DNA of 36,559 nucleotides from Lachnospiraceae bacterium. GTDB lineage: Bacteria > Bacillota > Clostridia > Lachnospirales > Lachnospiraceae. Shown piece by piece: positions 1 to 7,828 of this stretch (position 1 is its first letter; every line of letters begins with the position of its first letter). The stretch lies in NCBI GenBank assembly GCA_016282915.1, contig JAEELW010000121.1, positions 1-36,559 of the forward strand, given 5' to 3'. The notes below the pieces were generated by a model that saw only the letters and a list, made by a program, of their open reading frames with translations, searched no databases and had not been told where the DNA came from. Made by a program: the position numbers and the translations under genes.

Positions 1-1
1 G

Positions 2-1246
2 GCGATCGCCTGTCTTGATGCGGAAGGCGTGCGCGTGGAGCCGGTCCTCAAGACCGGCCTTGAATATGTGGACGAGATCTATAATGCTTCCGTCAGCGAT
101 GAGGAGGCAGCGCCGGATCTGTTCATCATCGGTTCCGACTCGCTGGAAAAAGCAGCTCTGGCCGGCACGGCGATGCCCGTCGAGGATCCCGAGCATGTAC
201 TGAACAGCTTCAATTATCCCGAGATCGCCATGAACGCCGTGACCTATCGCGGAAAGCAGATCGCATATCCGTTTTATTACGAAACGGCATTTCTTCTGTA
301 CAATTCCACCTATCTTTCACAGATGGCGGATGCGGAGCTGCGCGCGGAACTGGCAGGAACCGAGGAAGGCGAAGAATATGATCCCGAGAGTCATTCCCTG
401 GTCTATGATCCCGATGCGGGCACTCCAGAGGGCTATACGGAAGAAAGCTGGAAGGCTGCCGTCGAGGAGCGGACACATGAGCTGATCCCCGAGAGCATCG
501 AAGATATCCGGGCGCTGGCTTCGAACCACGGTGCACCGGAGGGCATGGAGAACTTCTTCCTCTGGGATGTGTCGGATATCTACTATAATTATTTCTTTAC
601 CGGCGCCTACATGAACGTGGCCGGTGCCTGCGGTGACGATCCCACGCAGCTGGACATCTGCAATGATGACAGCGTTCGCTGTATGGAGGCCTACCGGAGC
701 CTGCATGAATTCTTCTCCATCGAATCGGATGAGAGCAGCTATGAAAAGGTCCTCTCCGATTTCCTTGAAGGAAAGAGCCTCTTTACCATCGTGACGACCG
801 ATGCCCTGGCAACGGTAGAACGGGCTCTGAGCGACGGGAGTTTTAAATGGTCATACGGCGTGGCGCCTCTGCCCGGCGTGGACAACGAACACAGCGCCCG
901 CGGTCTTTCCACCACCAGCTGCGTGGTTGTCAACGGCTTCAGCGAGCATCCGGACGAGGCCAATATCTTTGCGGAATATATCATGTACGAGTCGGCGGTC
1001 ACGCTTTATGACCGTACCGGCAAACTGCCCTGCATGGGCGGCGCGCAGGATGAAGCAACCGGCGCCCGCGATGTGGTGCGCATGATCTATATGGACAGCG
1101 CGTCGCTGCCGAAAATGATCACGCTGAGCAATTTCTGGATGGAACTGGAAATGGCCTATACCCGTGTGTGGAACGGGGCGGATCCTGAGGAGAGTCTGAA
1201 AAGCCTGGATGAGCAGATGAGGCTCCAGATGGAAAAGGAGAAATAA
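2..1246 (+). CDS. ABC transporter sugar-type solute-binding protein, 5' end missing
   Basis: The reading frame is open from the left edge of the window, so the start, signal peptide and lipobox lie outside. About 414 residues are visible. The pattern matches family 1 extracellular solute-binding proteins (maltose-binding-like): a segment reading DLFIIGSDSLEKAALAG near the start, a hinge-like IAYPFYYETAFLLYNSTYL, and a C-terminal lobe with RGLSTTSCVVVNGFSEHPDEA. Such proteins capture an oligosaccharide outside the membrane and deliver it to an ABC permease. There is an acidic insertion (about residues 120-160, EEGEEYDPES). No permease gene follows; the next gene is comEA, so any transporter partners must be upstream. 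The ligand cannot be named. The family is fairly sure. Confidence 0.82.
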   Translation, partial: AIACLDAEGVRVEPVLKTGLEYVDEIYNASVSDEEAAPDLFIIGSDSLEKAALAGTAMPVEDPEHVLNSFNYPEIAMNAVTYRGKQIAYPFYYETAFLLYNSTYLSQMADAELRAELAGTEEGEEYDPESHSLVYDPDAGTPEGYTEESWKAAVEERTHELIPESIEDIRALASNHGAPEGMENFFLWDVSDIYYNYFFTGAYMNVAGACGDDPTQLDICNDDSVRCMEAYRSLHEFFSIESDESSYEKVLSDFLEGKSLFTIVTTDALATVERALSDGSFKWSYGVAPLPGVDNEHSARGLSTTSCVVVNGFSEHPDEANIFAEYIMYESAVTLYDRTGKLPCMGGAQDEATGARDVVRMIYMDSASLPKMITLSNFWMELEMAYTRVWNGADPEESLKSLDEQMRLQMEKEK

Positions 1247-1323
1247 TACTTTTTCACGAAAACAGCGGAGCGGCTGCGGGATAAGGGAAATACCGGCAGT
1301 GCGGATCTGTCAGCAAAAAACAC

Positions 1324-1352
1324 TTGCAAGATGATCTGCACTGATATACTAT
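1324..1352 (+). promoter_or_regulatory. possible promoter for comEA
   Basis: TTGCAA at 1324-1329 and TACTAT at 1347-1352 are spaced by 17 bases in the 156-base gap before comEA. The -10 box matches the consensus at only four of six positions. An overlapping TATACT/TATAAA stretch offers alternatives. Weak call. Confidence 0.35.
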
Positions 1353-1402
1353 AAAAATGATCTCTGAGAAGGCCTTTTCCCTGAGGGGAAGAGGAGCAGA
1401 TC

Positions 1403-2011
1403 ATGAAAAATATAATATGTCTGCCGGTGTTCGGCATGCTTTTGCTGACGTTGTTCGGGTGCGGTTCCGCACAGACTTATCTGAATGAACAGATGGATAG
1501 TGACGGCGGGGAGATGCAGACGGTATCGGAGCCGGCGGCGTTTCGCGCCGTGGAGGATGTACGCATCTTCTGTGTACATGTCAGCGGTTCGGTCCTGCGG
1601 CCCGGCGTCTATGAACTGCCGGAGGGGAGCCGTCTTTTTGAGGCGGTGGAGCTGGCGGGCGGTTTTTCCGCGGATGCGGATCAGGAGTATATGAATCTGG
1701 CCGAAGTGCTGGAGGACGGGAAACAATACCATATCCCCAGTCTGGAGGAAGCGGAGGCCCTGCGTGCCGGAGGCGGAACAGCTGCGGAAGAGGGGAGTTC
1801 GCCGTTTGACGCGGATGGAAAGCTGGATATCAACAGAGCAGGCGTCGAGGATTTCATGCGGCTGAACGGCATCGGCGAGAGCAAAGCCCGGGCCATTGTG
1901 GCCTATCGGGAAGAAAACGGACCGTTTGGCGCGATCGAGGAGATCAAAAATGTATCCGGGATCGGAGAAGGGACTTTTCAAAGATTGAAGGATCTGATCA
2001 CGGTAAAGTGA
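1403..2011 (+). CDS. comEA: ComEA-type helix-hairpin-helix DNA-binding lipoprotein
   Basis: Predicted 202-residue surface DNA receptor for natural transformation. The start has a good ribosome binding site (GAGGAG, 7 bases upstream). Residues 1-20 form a lipoprotein signal ending in LFGC (Cys20), so the protein is probably lipid-anchored rather than held by the usual N-terminal membrane helix. Residues about 52-110 form a SLBB domain (VHVSGSVLRPGVYELPEGS). Residues about 138-202 carry paired helix-hairpin-helix motifs (LDINRAG, LNGIGESKARAIV, VSGIGEGTFQRLK) typical of ComEA DNA binding. comEC lies about 3.2 kb downstream, but a two-component system and a lipoprotein gene sit in between. Family assignment is firm; whether the cell is transformable is unknown. 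Confidence 0.9.
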   Translation: MKNIICLPVFGMLLLTLFGCGSAQTYLNEQMDSDGGEMQTVSEPAAFRAVEDVRIFCVHVSGSVLRPGVYELPEGSRLFEAVELAGGFSADADQEYMNLAEVLEDGKQYHIPSLEEAEALRAGGGTAAEEGSSPFDADGKLDINRAGVEDFMRLNGIGESKARAIVAYREENGPFGAIEEIKNVSGIGEGTFQRLKDLITVK

Positions 2012-2023
2012 AAGCATCTGATC

Positions 2024-2054
2024 CTGCCGGCCGGAAAACGGCAGCGGCAGTTTT
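2024..2054 (+). terminator. terminator-like hairpin between comEA and the response regulator
   Basis: CTGCCG (2024-2029) pairs with CGGCAG (2045-2050), enclosing an inner GCCG/CGGC stem (2030-2033 with 2039-2042), and is followed by only four T. It lies just after the comEA stop and before the regulator's ribosome binding site. It could be a weak terminator or attenuator separating comEA from the downstream operon. Confidence 0.45.
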
Positions 2055-2069
2055 GCGGGGGATAAGAAA

Positions 2070-2762
2070 ATGGCAGAAAAGATATTGATCGTTGATGATG
2101 AAAAAGCCATCGTCAAGGGTTTGAAATACAGTATTGAACAGGACGGCATGGAAACCGATACGGCGTATGACGGGGAAGAGGCGCTGGCGCTTGCACAGAG
2201 CAACAGCTACGACCTGATCCTTCTGGACCTGATGCTCCCGAAGATCGACGGGATGGAGCTTTGCCGGCGGATCCGTGAATTTTCCGATGTGCCCATCATC
2301 TTTCTTACGGCAAAAGGCGATGACATGGACAAGATCATGGGCTTTGAATCCGGCGCCGACGATTATATTGTCAAACCCTTCAATATCCTGGAGGTAAAAG
2401 CAAGGATAAGGGTGTTTGTCCGCCGTTCCCGCAAAAAAGCCGCACCCCCCAAAGCGGGAGAGAAACTGATCGAAAAGGGAGATCTGCGTTTCGAGATCGA
2501 TAACCGCAGACTCTTTATCCGGGGGACGGAGATCAATCTGACCACGAAGGAATACGACATACTGGAGCTTCTGGTGACCAATCCGGGTAAGGTGTTCAGC
2601 AGGGATATGCTCAAGGATATGGTCTGGGGCCCGGAATATCATGGGGATCCCCGCACGGTGGATGTGCATGTGCGGCGTCTTCGTGAAAAGATCGAGGAAA
2701 ACCCCGGTTCTCCGAAATATGTCCAGACTAAATGGGGTGTGGGATATTATTATAAAGCATGA
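2070..2762 (+). CDS. OmpR/PhoB-family response regulator
   Basis: 230-residue cytoplasmic transcription factor of a two-component system. Residues 1-120 form the receiver domain, with acidic pocket D9-D10, phosphoacceptor D53 (LILLDLMLP), switch Thr80 (FLTAKG) and Lys102 (VKPF). Residues about 130-230 form a winged-helix DNA-binding domain (INLTTKEYDILELL, then DPRTVDVHVRRLREKIE and a terminal WGVGYYY). All key residues are present. A G-rich ribosome binding site (GGGGG) lies 9 bases before the ATG. The stop overlaps the start of the kinase gene by four bases (ATGA), so the two are translationally coupled. The target genes cannot be read from the sequence. Confidence 0.95.
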   Translation: MAEKILIVDDEKAIVKGLKYSIEQDGMETDTAYDGEEALALAQSNSYDLILLDLMLPKIDGMELCRRIREFSDVPIIFLTAKGDDMDKIMGFESGADDYIVKPFNILEVKARIRVFVRRSRKKAAPPKAGEKLIEKGDLRFEIDNRRLFIRGTEINLTTKEYDILELLVTNPGKVFSRDMLKDMVWGPEYHGDPRTVDVHVRRLREKIEENPGSPKYVQTKWGVGYYYKA

Positions 2763-4204
2763 AGATCTTTGGCTTTCTGCGCAGTTTCCGGCTGCGCGTC
2801 TTTCTGATCCTGCTTCTGATCGCAGTGCTGGCTGCCGAAGTGATGCGTATGGGGATGCTGTACAATCTCTACGGAAGGCAGCTTGAGCAGTATGCGGTGC
2901 AGCTCGGCGTGGAACTTCGTATCTGCGGCGACCGCATGCGAGAAGCGGATTTCTTTGACGGGGTCTCCTCGGAAGCGGTAAATTCCAGGCTTCAACAGCT
3001 TTCCGACCGGTGTGAGGGCAGGGTTCTTGTTGTGGATTCCGGTTTTCATATCATAGCCGATACCTGGCAGACAGCTGTCGGCAGGATCCTCATCGACCGT
3101 AATGTGATCGAGGCCTGGCGCGGGAAGAAGCTCGTGCGCAGGGATGAAGGAGCGGACCGGATCCGCATGGCCTGGCCTGTGGTGGGAACGCGCGAGAGCG
3201 AAGAGGGCGAGCAGACCCTCGGTGTGATCTTGCTGAACGCTTCCACGGATACCATGAAGCATTATGCACAGGAGGCCGAAAGAAGGAGCCTTCTGATCGG
3301 GCTGCTGATCCTGATCAGCGCCATCTTCCTGGCCGCCTTACTGGGTTCGCTTCTGGTACGGCCTTTTGAACGCGTGGCAAGAGCAATGGACGATGTGGTG
3401 AGCTTTGACCAGGATCTGCCGGTGGTATCGGATTACCGCGAGACAAAGCAGATCGTCGATGCTTTTCATACCCTGCGGGGCAGACTGAAGGTACTGGATG
3501 ATTCGCGGCAGGAATTTGTGAGCAATGTCTCCCATGAACTGAAGACACCCATCGCCTCCATCAAGGTCCTGGCGGACTCGCTGAACACACAGACGGATGT
3601 GCCGATCGAGCTGTATAAGGAATTCATGCAGGATATCAGCGCCGAGGTGGACCGCGAAAACGAGATCATCACGGACCTGCTGGAACTGGTGCGCATGGAA
3701 CAGGGCGGAAGCGCCCTGCATGTGGAAAACGTGGATGTCAATACACTTCTTGAGCAGATCACAAAGCGTCTGGGACCGCTGGCACGAAAAAGCGAGGTGG
3801 ATCTGATCCTGGACAGCAAGCGTTCCGTCAGCGCCGATATGGATCCCGTAAAGATGACTCTGGCCATCACCAATGTGATCGAGAACGGGATCAAGTATAA
3901 TAAGCGTCCGGGCTGGGTACGCATCGTGCTGGATGCGGATCATCAGTATATGAAGCTGACGATCAGCGATTCCGGAACCGGCATACCGGAAGCGGAACAG
4001 GCACATATCTTTGAACGTTTTTACCGTGTGGACAAATCCCATTCCAAAGAGATCGGCGGGACGGGACTCGGGCTTGCGATCACAAGGAAAACCATTCTTC
4101 TGCACCGCGGTTCCATCGATGTGAAAAGCGTTATGGGAGAGGGGACGACGTTTACGATCCAGCTGCCGCTCGTTTATATCCGTGATACAGGGGAGAAGGC
4201 ATGA
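2759..4204 (+). CDS. membrane sensor histidine kinase
   Basis: 481 residues. A membrane helix at about residues 10-30 is followed by an extracytoplasmic sensor region of about 150 residues, a second helix at about 180-203 (LLIGLLILISAIFLAALLGSLL) and a HAMP-like linker. The dimerisation/phosphoacceptor helix contains His259 in SHELKTP. The ATPase domain shows the N box (NVIENGIKYN), G1 (DSGTGIP), F box (IFERFYRVD) and G2 (GGTGLGLAI). It should phosphorylate the regulator encoded just upstream. It starts inside the regulator's stop (ATGA) and its own stop overlaps the GerMN lipoprotein start in the same way, so the three genes form one translational unit. The signal sensed is unknown. Confidence 0.95.
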   Translation: MKIFGFLRSFRLRVFLILLLIAVLAAEVMRMGMLYNLYGRQLEQYAVQLGVELRICGDRMREADFFDGVSSEAVNSRLQQLSDRCEGRVLVVDSGFHIIADTWQTAVGRILIDRNVIEAWRGKKLVRRDEGADRIRMAWPVVGTRESEEGEQTLGVILLNASTDTMKHYAQEAERRSLLIGLLILISAIFLAALLGSLLVRPFERVARAMDDVVSFDQDLPVVSDYRETKQIVDAFHTLRGRLKVLDDSRQEFVSNVSHELKTPIASIKVLADSLNTQTDVPIELYKEFMQDISAEVDRENEIITDLLELVRMEQGGSALHVENVDVNTLLEQITKRLGPLARKSEVDLILDSKRSVSADMDPVKMTLAITNVIENGIKYNKRPGWVRIVLDADHQYMKLTISDSGTGIPEAEQAHIFERFYRVDKSHSKEIGGTGLGLAITRKTILLHRGSIDVKSVMGEGTTFTIQLPLVYIRDTGEKA

Positions 4205-5127
4205 AGACAGGAAGACGGAAATACATATCGATCCTTCTGATACTGCTTTTCGTATTTACGGCCTGCGGTGCAAAGGAAGAGAAAATGCCGGAGAGATCGG
4301 GCTTTAAGGTCTATTATCTGACGGAAGGCGAGACGGCACTGGAAGAGAAATACTATCAATGTACGGAAAGCTCCAGGGAGGAACAGATCGATGAGCTGCT
4401 GCGGCAGCTTTCCGGAGTACCGGAGGGCAGTGCGGGCAGCGCACCTCTGCAGATGGGATTTTCGCTGCGTGATTACGCTTTTGAAGGTGACCAGCTGGTG
4501 CTTTCGCTGGATGCAGGTTATCAGCGCCTGGATGCCGGGACCGAGATCCTTGTGCGGGCAGCGCTGGTGCGGACGCTGGCACAGGTCGCCGGCGTGGAGG
4601 GCGTGAGCATACTCGTGGACGGACAGCCCCTGATCGATGACGTCGGGATCCCGGCCGGGATGATGAAGGTGGACAGCTTTGTGCTCAATGACAGCGGTAT
4701 GGAAGACAGCATACGGCGTACGGAACTGACTCTTTATTTTGCCAACGAGAACGGGGACAGGCTGAAAAGCTGCAGGCGTATCGTGGAATATGAGCAGAAT
4801 ATCCTTCCCGAGCAGCTTGTGGTGGAACAGCTCATCGCCGGAACAAAGGAGGAAGGCTGCCATCCCGTGATCCCGGAGGATACCAGGATATTGTCCGTTA
4901 CAAATGACGAAGGGGTCTGCTATGTCAATCTGGACCAGACCTTCTTAAAGCCTTACGGAAGTGCCAAGCCGGAGGTGAGTCTGTACAGTATCGTGAATTC
5001 CCTGTCCGAACTGGGCAGTGTTCGCAGCGTGCAGTTTCTCATCAATGGTGAGAGCAATACCATGTTCCGCGAGCTGCTGGATCTGAACCGGCAGTATTCG
5101 AGAAATCTGGATCTGATCGAAGAATAA
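4201..5127 (+). CDS. lipoprotein with two GerMN domains
   Basis: 308 residues. A lipoprotein signal ends at Cys22 (FTAC), placing the protein on the outer face of the membrane. Two repeats of the GerMN fold follow: about residues 34-155 (VYYLTEG ... LVLSLDAGYQRLDAGTEILVRAALVRTL) and about 178-300 (LTLYFANENGDRL ... CYVNLDQTFL ... SLYSIVNSLSEL). GerMN domains occur in the spore germination protein GerM and in actinobacterial LpqB. The gene overlaps the kinase stop by four bases. In Actinobacteria LpqB lies directly after MtrA-MtrB and acts on the kinase MtrB; the same order here suggests, by inference, an accessory that tunes this kinase. Alternative: a sporulation or wall-remodelling lipoprotein. 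Confidence 0.85.
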   Translation: MKTGRRKYISILLILLFVFTACGAKEEKMPERSGFKVYYLTEGETALEEKYYQCTESSREEQIDELLRQLSGVPEGSAGSAPLQMGFSLRDYAFEGDQLVLSLDAGYQRLDAGTEILVRAALVRTLAQVAGVEGVSILVDGQPLIDDVGIPAGMMKVDSFVLNDSGMEDSIRRTELTLYFANENGDRLKSCRRIVEYEQNILPEQLVVEQLIAGTKEEGCHPVIPEDTRILSVTNDEGVCYVNLDQTFLKPYGSAKPEVSLYSIVNSLSELGSVRSVQFLINGESNTMFRELLDLNRQYSRNLDLIEE

Positions 5128-5183
5128 AAGCCTTCCGGCGATCCGGCCGGAGAGAGTAAAGCATAAAAGAACAGGGGAGTTTC

Positions 5184-7412
5184 ATGAAGAGACCTTTATT
5201 CCTCCTCTGCATGCTTTTTCTTTTCGCAGCAAGACTCGTGCTGCACTTTTCACCACCACCGGAAAATCCTTACGAAAAACGCAGCAGCAAAATGCTGCGT
5301 GTTACGGGGACCGTTGAAAAGAAAGAGCGTAAAGGGGACAGTCGGCTATTCTGCCTGAAAGCCTGCGGCATCGCCGGGGCCGATCCAAAAACAAGAGAAT
5401 TAAAGTGGGGGCTCATCTGTGAGGTCGACGGTCCGGAGCCGCCGATCGGCGCAAGGGTAGAGGTATACGGAAGCATATGGATCTATCCGCATGCCACCAA
5501 CCCGGGAGAGTTTGATCTGTACAGCTATTATCTGTACCAGGGATACGGCGCGCGGATGAACGTTGAAAGCTTCCGGCTTCTGAGCGACAGCTATGACGGC
5601 TGGAGAGAGGGACTCTGGCAGCTGCGCTGTGAATGCGGGGAATTGTACGGCAGCATGCTCGGAGAAGAGGATGCTGCCGTGGCAAAGGCCATGGTACTGG
5701 GGGATCGCGGGGAATTGTCGCCGGAACTGAAGGAACTGTACCGCATCAACGGCATCTCACATATCCTTGCCATCAGCGGTCTTCATATCTCCCTGATCGG
5801 CATGGGCCTGTACCGTCTGTTAAGGAAGAGCAGTCTTCCGATCCTGCCTTCGGCCCTCATCGCACTTTTTGTATTAGTGAATTATGCGATACTGACCGGA
5901 GCCGGGACGTCTACCATCCGGGCGCTCATCATGTTTGCGCTGATGGCGGGAGCGGATGCGGAGCGGCGGAGCTATGATCTGCCGACGGCACTGGGGATCT
6001 CCGCAGCCAGTACGGTGCTGAGCAATCCGTATCTTATCCTGACTTCATCTTTCTGGCTTTCTTACGGCGCAGTCTTCGGGATCGCGGTCTTTGCACCGGC
6101 CCTCCGGGGAGAACTGCGGGCTTCGGGAAAGGAGCTTCACGCCTTACTGTCCGCGCTGCTCGGCAGCGTGGGCGTCACGCTCTTTACGCTGCCGATGATC
6201 CTGGCTTTTTATTTTGAAATGCCGGTATTCGCAGTCTTCCTAAATCTTCTCGTGATCCCGCTCATGAGCGTAGCCATGCTTTCCGCGCTGCTCATGCTGC
6301 CTCTGGGATTTCTTTATCTTCCGCTGGGAAGCCTTGCGGGCTATCCCTGTCATCTGGTGCTTTCCCTCTACCGTTTTCTCTGCGAGCGTATCGCGGAGCT
6401 TCCTTTCAGTACTTATATTGCCGGAAGGCCTCCCGAGTGGAAGATCATTTTGTGTCATCTGATCTATATTGCGCTGACCGCCGCAGATCTTCGTCTTGTA
6501 AAGAAGCTTTTGGAAAAGTGCGGAAGGAAAGCGGAAGGGGTCACACCGGTGAAGCTCCTGCTGGTCAAGAGTGCAGTCTGCATTCTGTGTCTTTTTCTGC
6601 TATTGGGCCGGAGCCGGCCGGATTTCCGCCTGACGATGCTGGATGTGGGGCAGGGGGACGGGCTCTGTATCGAAACAAAAGAGGCGGTCTTTATGATCGA
6701 CGGCGGGAGCAGCTCGAAGGATCAGCTATATGAATACCAGCTGGGCCCTTTTCTCAAATACAGCGGGATCTCAAGGGTGGATTACTGGTTCGTGACGCAT
6801 CCGGACAGCGATCATCTGAGCGGACTCCTGGACCTGCTTTCGGATGAAAACTGCCCGATCCGGATCGGAACGCTGGTACTGCCGGAGGCGAAGGGAGCCG
6901 CAGAGGATTTTGCCGAGCTGATCGAAGCGGCCGGAAAAAAAGGCTGCCGCATCCTCTGGAATGCTTCGGGAAGAAGTATGGAGTCACAAGGGCTGTGCAT
7001 ATCCTGTCTTCATCCGGCAGCCGGGGCGGCTTATGCGGATGTGAACGCCTATTCGCAGGTGCTGAAGGTGGAATACGGTGATCTATCCCTGATCCTCACC
7101 GGGGATGCCACAGCGGAAAGCGAACAGGAGATACTTCGGAGGATACGGAACGGAGAACTGAAGGATACCGGGGAGATCGATGTGCTGAAGCACGGACATC
7201 ACGGATCTTCAACGAGTTCGTCAGAGGAATGGCTGACATATCTCCGGCCGCGTACCGCACTGATCTCCTGCGGAAAGAATAACCGCTACGGGCATCCGCA
7301 TAAAGAAGTCATGGAGCGGATTTCCGCGCTTGGCTGCGAAGTATTTCGTACCGACCGGGACGGGGCCGTGATTGTAACAGCAGATGAAATTCATGCATTC
7401 TGTCGTGAATAA
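5184..7412 (+). CDS. comEC: DNA internalisation competence protein ComEC/Rec2
   Basis: 742 residues, full length for the family. The N-terminal part holds membrane helices and an OB-like competence segment. The central polytopic Competence domain contains ISHILAISGLHISLIGMGLYRLL (about residues 190-212) followed by hydrophobic helices. From about residue 480 there is an extracellular metallo-beta-lactamase-like domain: LDVGQGDG, MIDGGSS, THPDSDHLSGL and KHGHHGSSTS, the motifs expected to bind metal and process incoming DNA. ComEC forms the channel that carries single-stranded DNA across the membrane. It starts 56 bases after the GerMN lipoprotein, with GGGGAG before the ATG, and may be expressed with the two-component operon. 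Assignment is firm. Confidence 0.95.
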   Translation: MKRPLFLLCMLFLFAARLVLHFSPPPENPYEKRSSKMLRVTGTVEKKERKGDSRLFCLKACGIAGADPKTRELKWGLICEVDGPEPPIGARVEVYGSIWIYPHATNPGEFDLYSYYLYQGYGARMNVESFRLLSDSYDGWREGLWQLRCECGELYGSMLGEEDAAVAKAMVLGDRGELSPELKELYRINGISHILAISGLHISLIGMGLYRLLRKSSLPILPSALIALFVLVNYAILTGAGTSTIRALIMFALMAGADAERRSYDLPTALGISAASTVLSNPYLILTSSFWLSYGAVFGIAVFAPALRGELRASGKELHALLSALLGSVGVTLFTLPMILAFYFEMPVFAVFLNLLVIPLMSVAMLSALLMLPLGFLYLPLGSLAGYPCHLVLSLYRFLCERIAELPFSTYIAGRPPEWKIILCHLIYIALTAADLRLVKKLLEKCGRKAEGVTPVKLLLVKSAVCILCLFLLLGRSRPDFRLTMLDVGQGDGLCIETKEAVFMIDGGSSSKDQLYEYQLGPFLKYSGISRVDYWFVTHPDSDHLSGLLDLLSDENCPIRIGTLVLPEAKGAAEDFAELIEAAGKKGCRILWNASGRSMESQGLCISCLHPAAGAAYADVNAYSQVLKVEYGDLSLILTGDATAESEQEILRRIRNGELKDTGEIDVLKHGHHGSSTSSSEEWLTYLRPRTALISCGKNNRYGHPHKEVMERISALGCEVFRTDRDGAVIVTADEIHAFCRE

Positions 7413-7448
7413 TCGACCATTTGTCAGATAATGAATACAGGAGGACAA

Positions 7449-7535
7449 ATGAGAGCTATGATGAACGCAGTGATAGACAAAGCATCCGTCCGGATGACAG
7501 AGAACATATTAACGACCAAACACAGTTTCTTCTAA
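7449..7535 (+). CDS. possible 28-residue small protein or leader peptide
   Basis: A short frame encoding MRAMMNAVIDKASVRMTENI and eight more residues ending SFF. It has a perfect AGGAGG at 7439-7444, four bases before the ATG. Its stop TAA (7533-7535) merges into the AAGGAGG ribosome binding site of the next gene, as in coupled translation. It lies between comEC and the 65-residue membrane protein. No family is recognised. It could be a true small protein or an upstream frame that controls the next gene. The signals are good but its length makes chance possible. Confidence 0.4.
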   Translation: MRAMMNAVIDKASVRMTENILTTKHSFF

Positions 7536-7547
7536 GGAGGCAGACAT

Positions 7548-7745
7548 ATGAGTTATGTAGGAGGTATTCTGGTATTTATCATGATCGTAGCAGTGCTGGC
7601 GCTGATCAAATACGAGATCCGCTATAATCTGTGGAAAGGTGTGGACAAGGACGGTGATGCGCTCCGGAACAGACGGATCGAACGGGAGCGGAGGGAAGGA
7701 AGAAACGACAGCGTGGAAAACCTTGCAGACAGATATCGCAGTTAA
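7548..7745 (+). CDS. small single-pass membrane protein
   Basis: 65 residues with an excellent ribosome binding site (AAGGAGG, seven bases before ATG). Residues about 4-23 (VGGILVFIMIVAVLALIKYE) form one membrane helix. The rest is strongly charged (RNRRIERERREGRNDSVENL) and likely cytoplasmic. No family is recognised. It follows the 28-residue frame at 7449 by 12 bases and is closed by a terminator-like hairpin at 7758-7787, so the two may form a small transcript of their own or the tail of the comEC transcript. Confidence 0.7.
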   Translation: MSYVGGILVFIMIVAVLALIKYEIRYNLWKGVDKDGDALRNRRIERERREGRNDSVENLADRYRS

Positions 7746-7757
7746 TGAATGGATCAT

Positions 7758-7787
7758 AAAAGCCGGTGGAAAAACTGCTGGCTTTTT
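7758..7787 (+). terminator. intrinsic terminator after the 65-residue protein
   Basis: AAAAGCCGG at 7758-7766 pairs with CTGGCTTTT at 7778-7786 (one G-T), extended by wobble pairs toward an A5 loop, and is followed by T5. It sits 13 bases after the stop of the small membrane protein. A GTG at 7766 that could start the next frame is inside this hairpin, which argues against that start. Confidence 0.7.
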
Positions 7788-7796
7788 GCTATGATA

Positions 7797-7814
7797 TTTC
7801 CAATGTTTTGGAAA
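7797..7814 (+). promoter_or_regulatory. hairpin directly before the ribosome binding site of the first zinc-ribbon gene
   Basis: TTTCCAA (7797-7803) pairs perfectly with TTGGAAA (7808-7814) around a TGTT loop. The stem ends where the AGAAGGG ribosome binding site of the TTG start at 7829 begins, so it could influence translation. It may equally be chance. A TATGAT at 7790-7795 is a possible -10 box but lacks a clear -35. Confidence 0.35.
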
Positions 7815-7828
7815 AGAAGGGAAACGGC

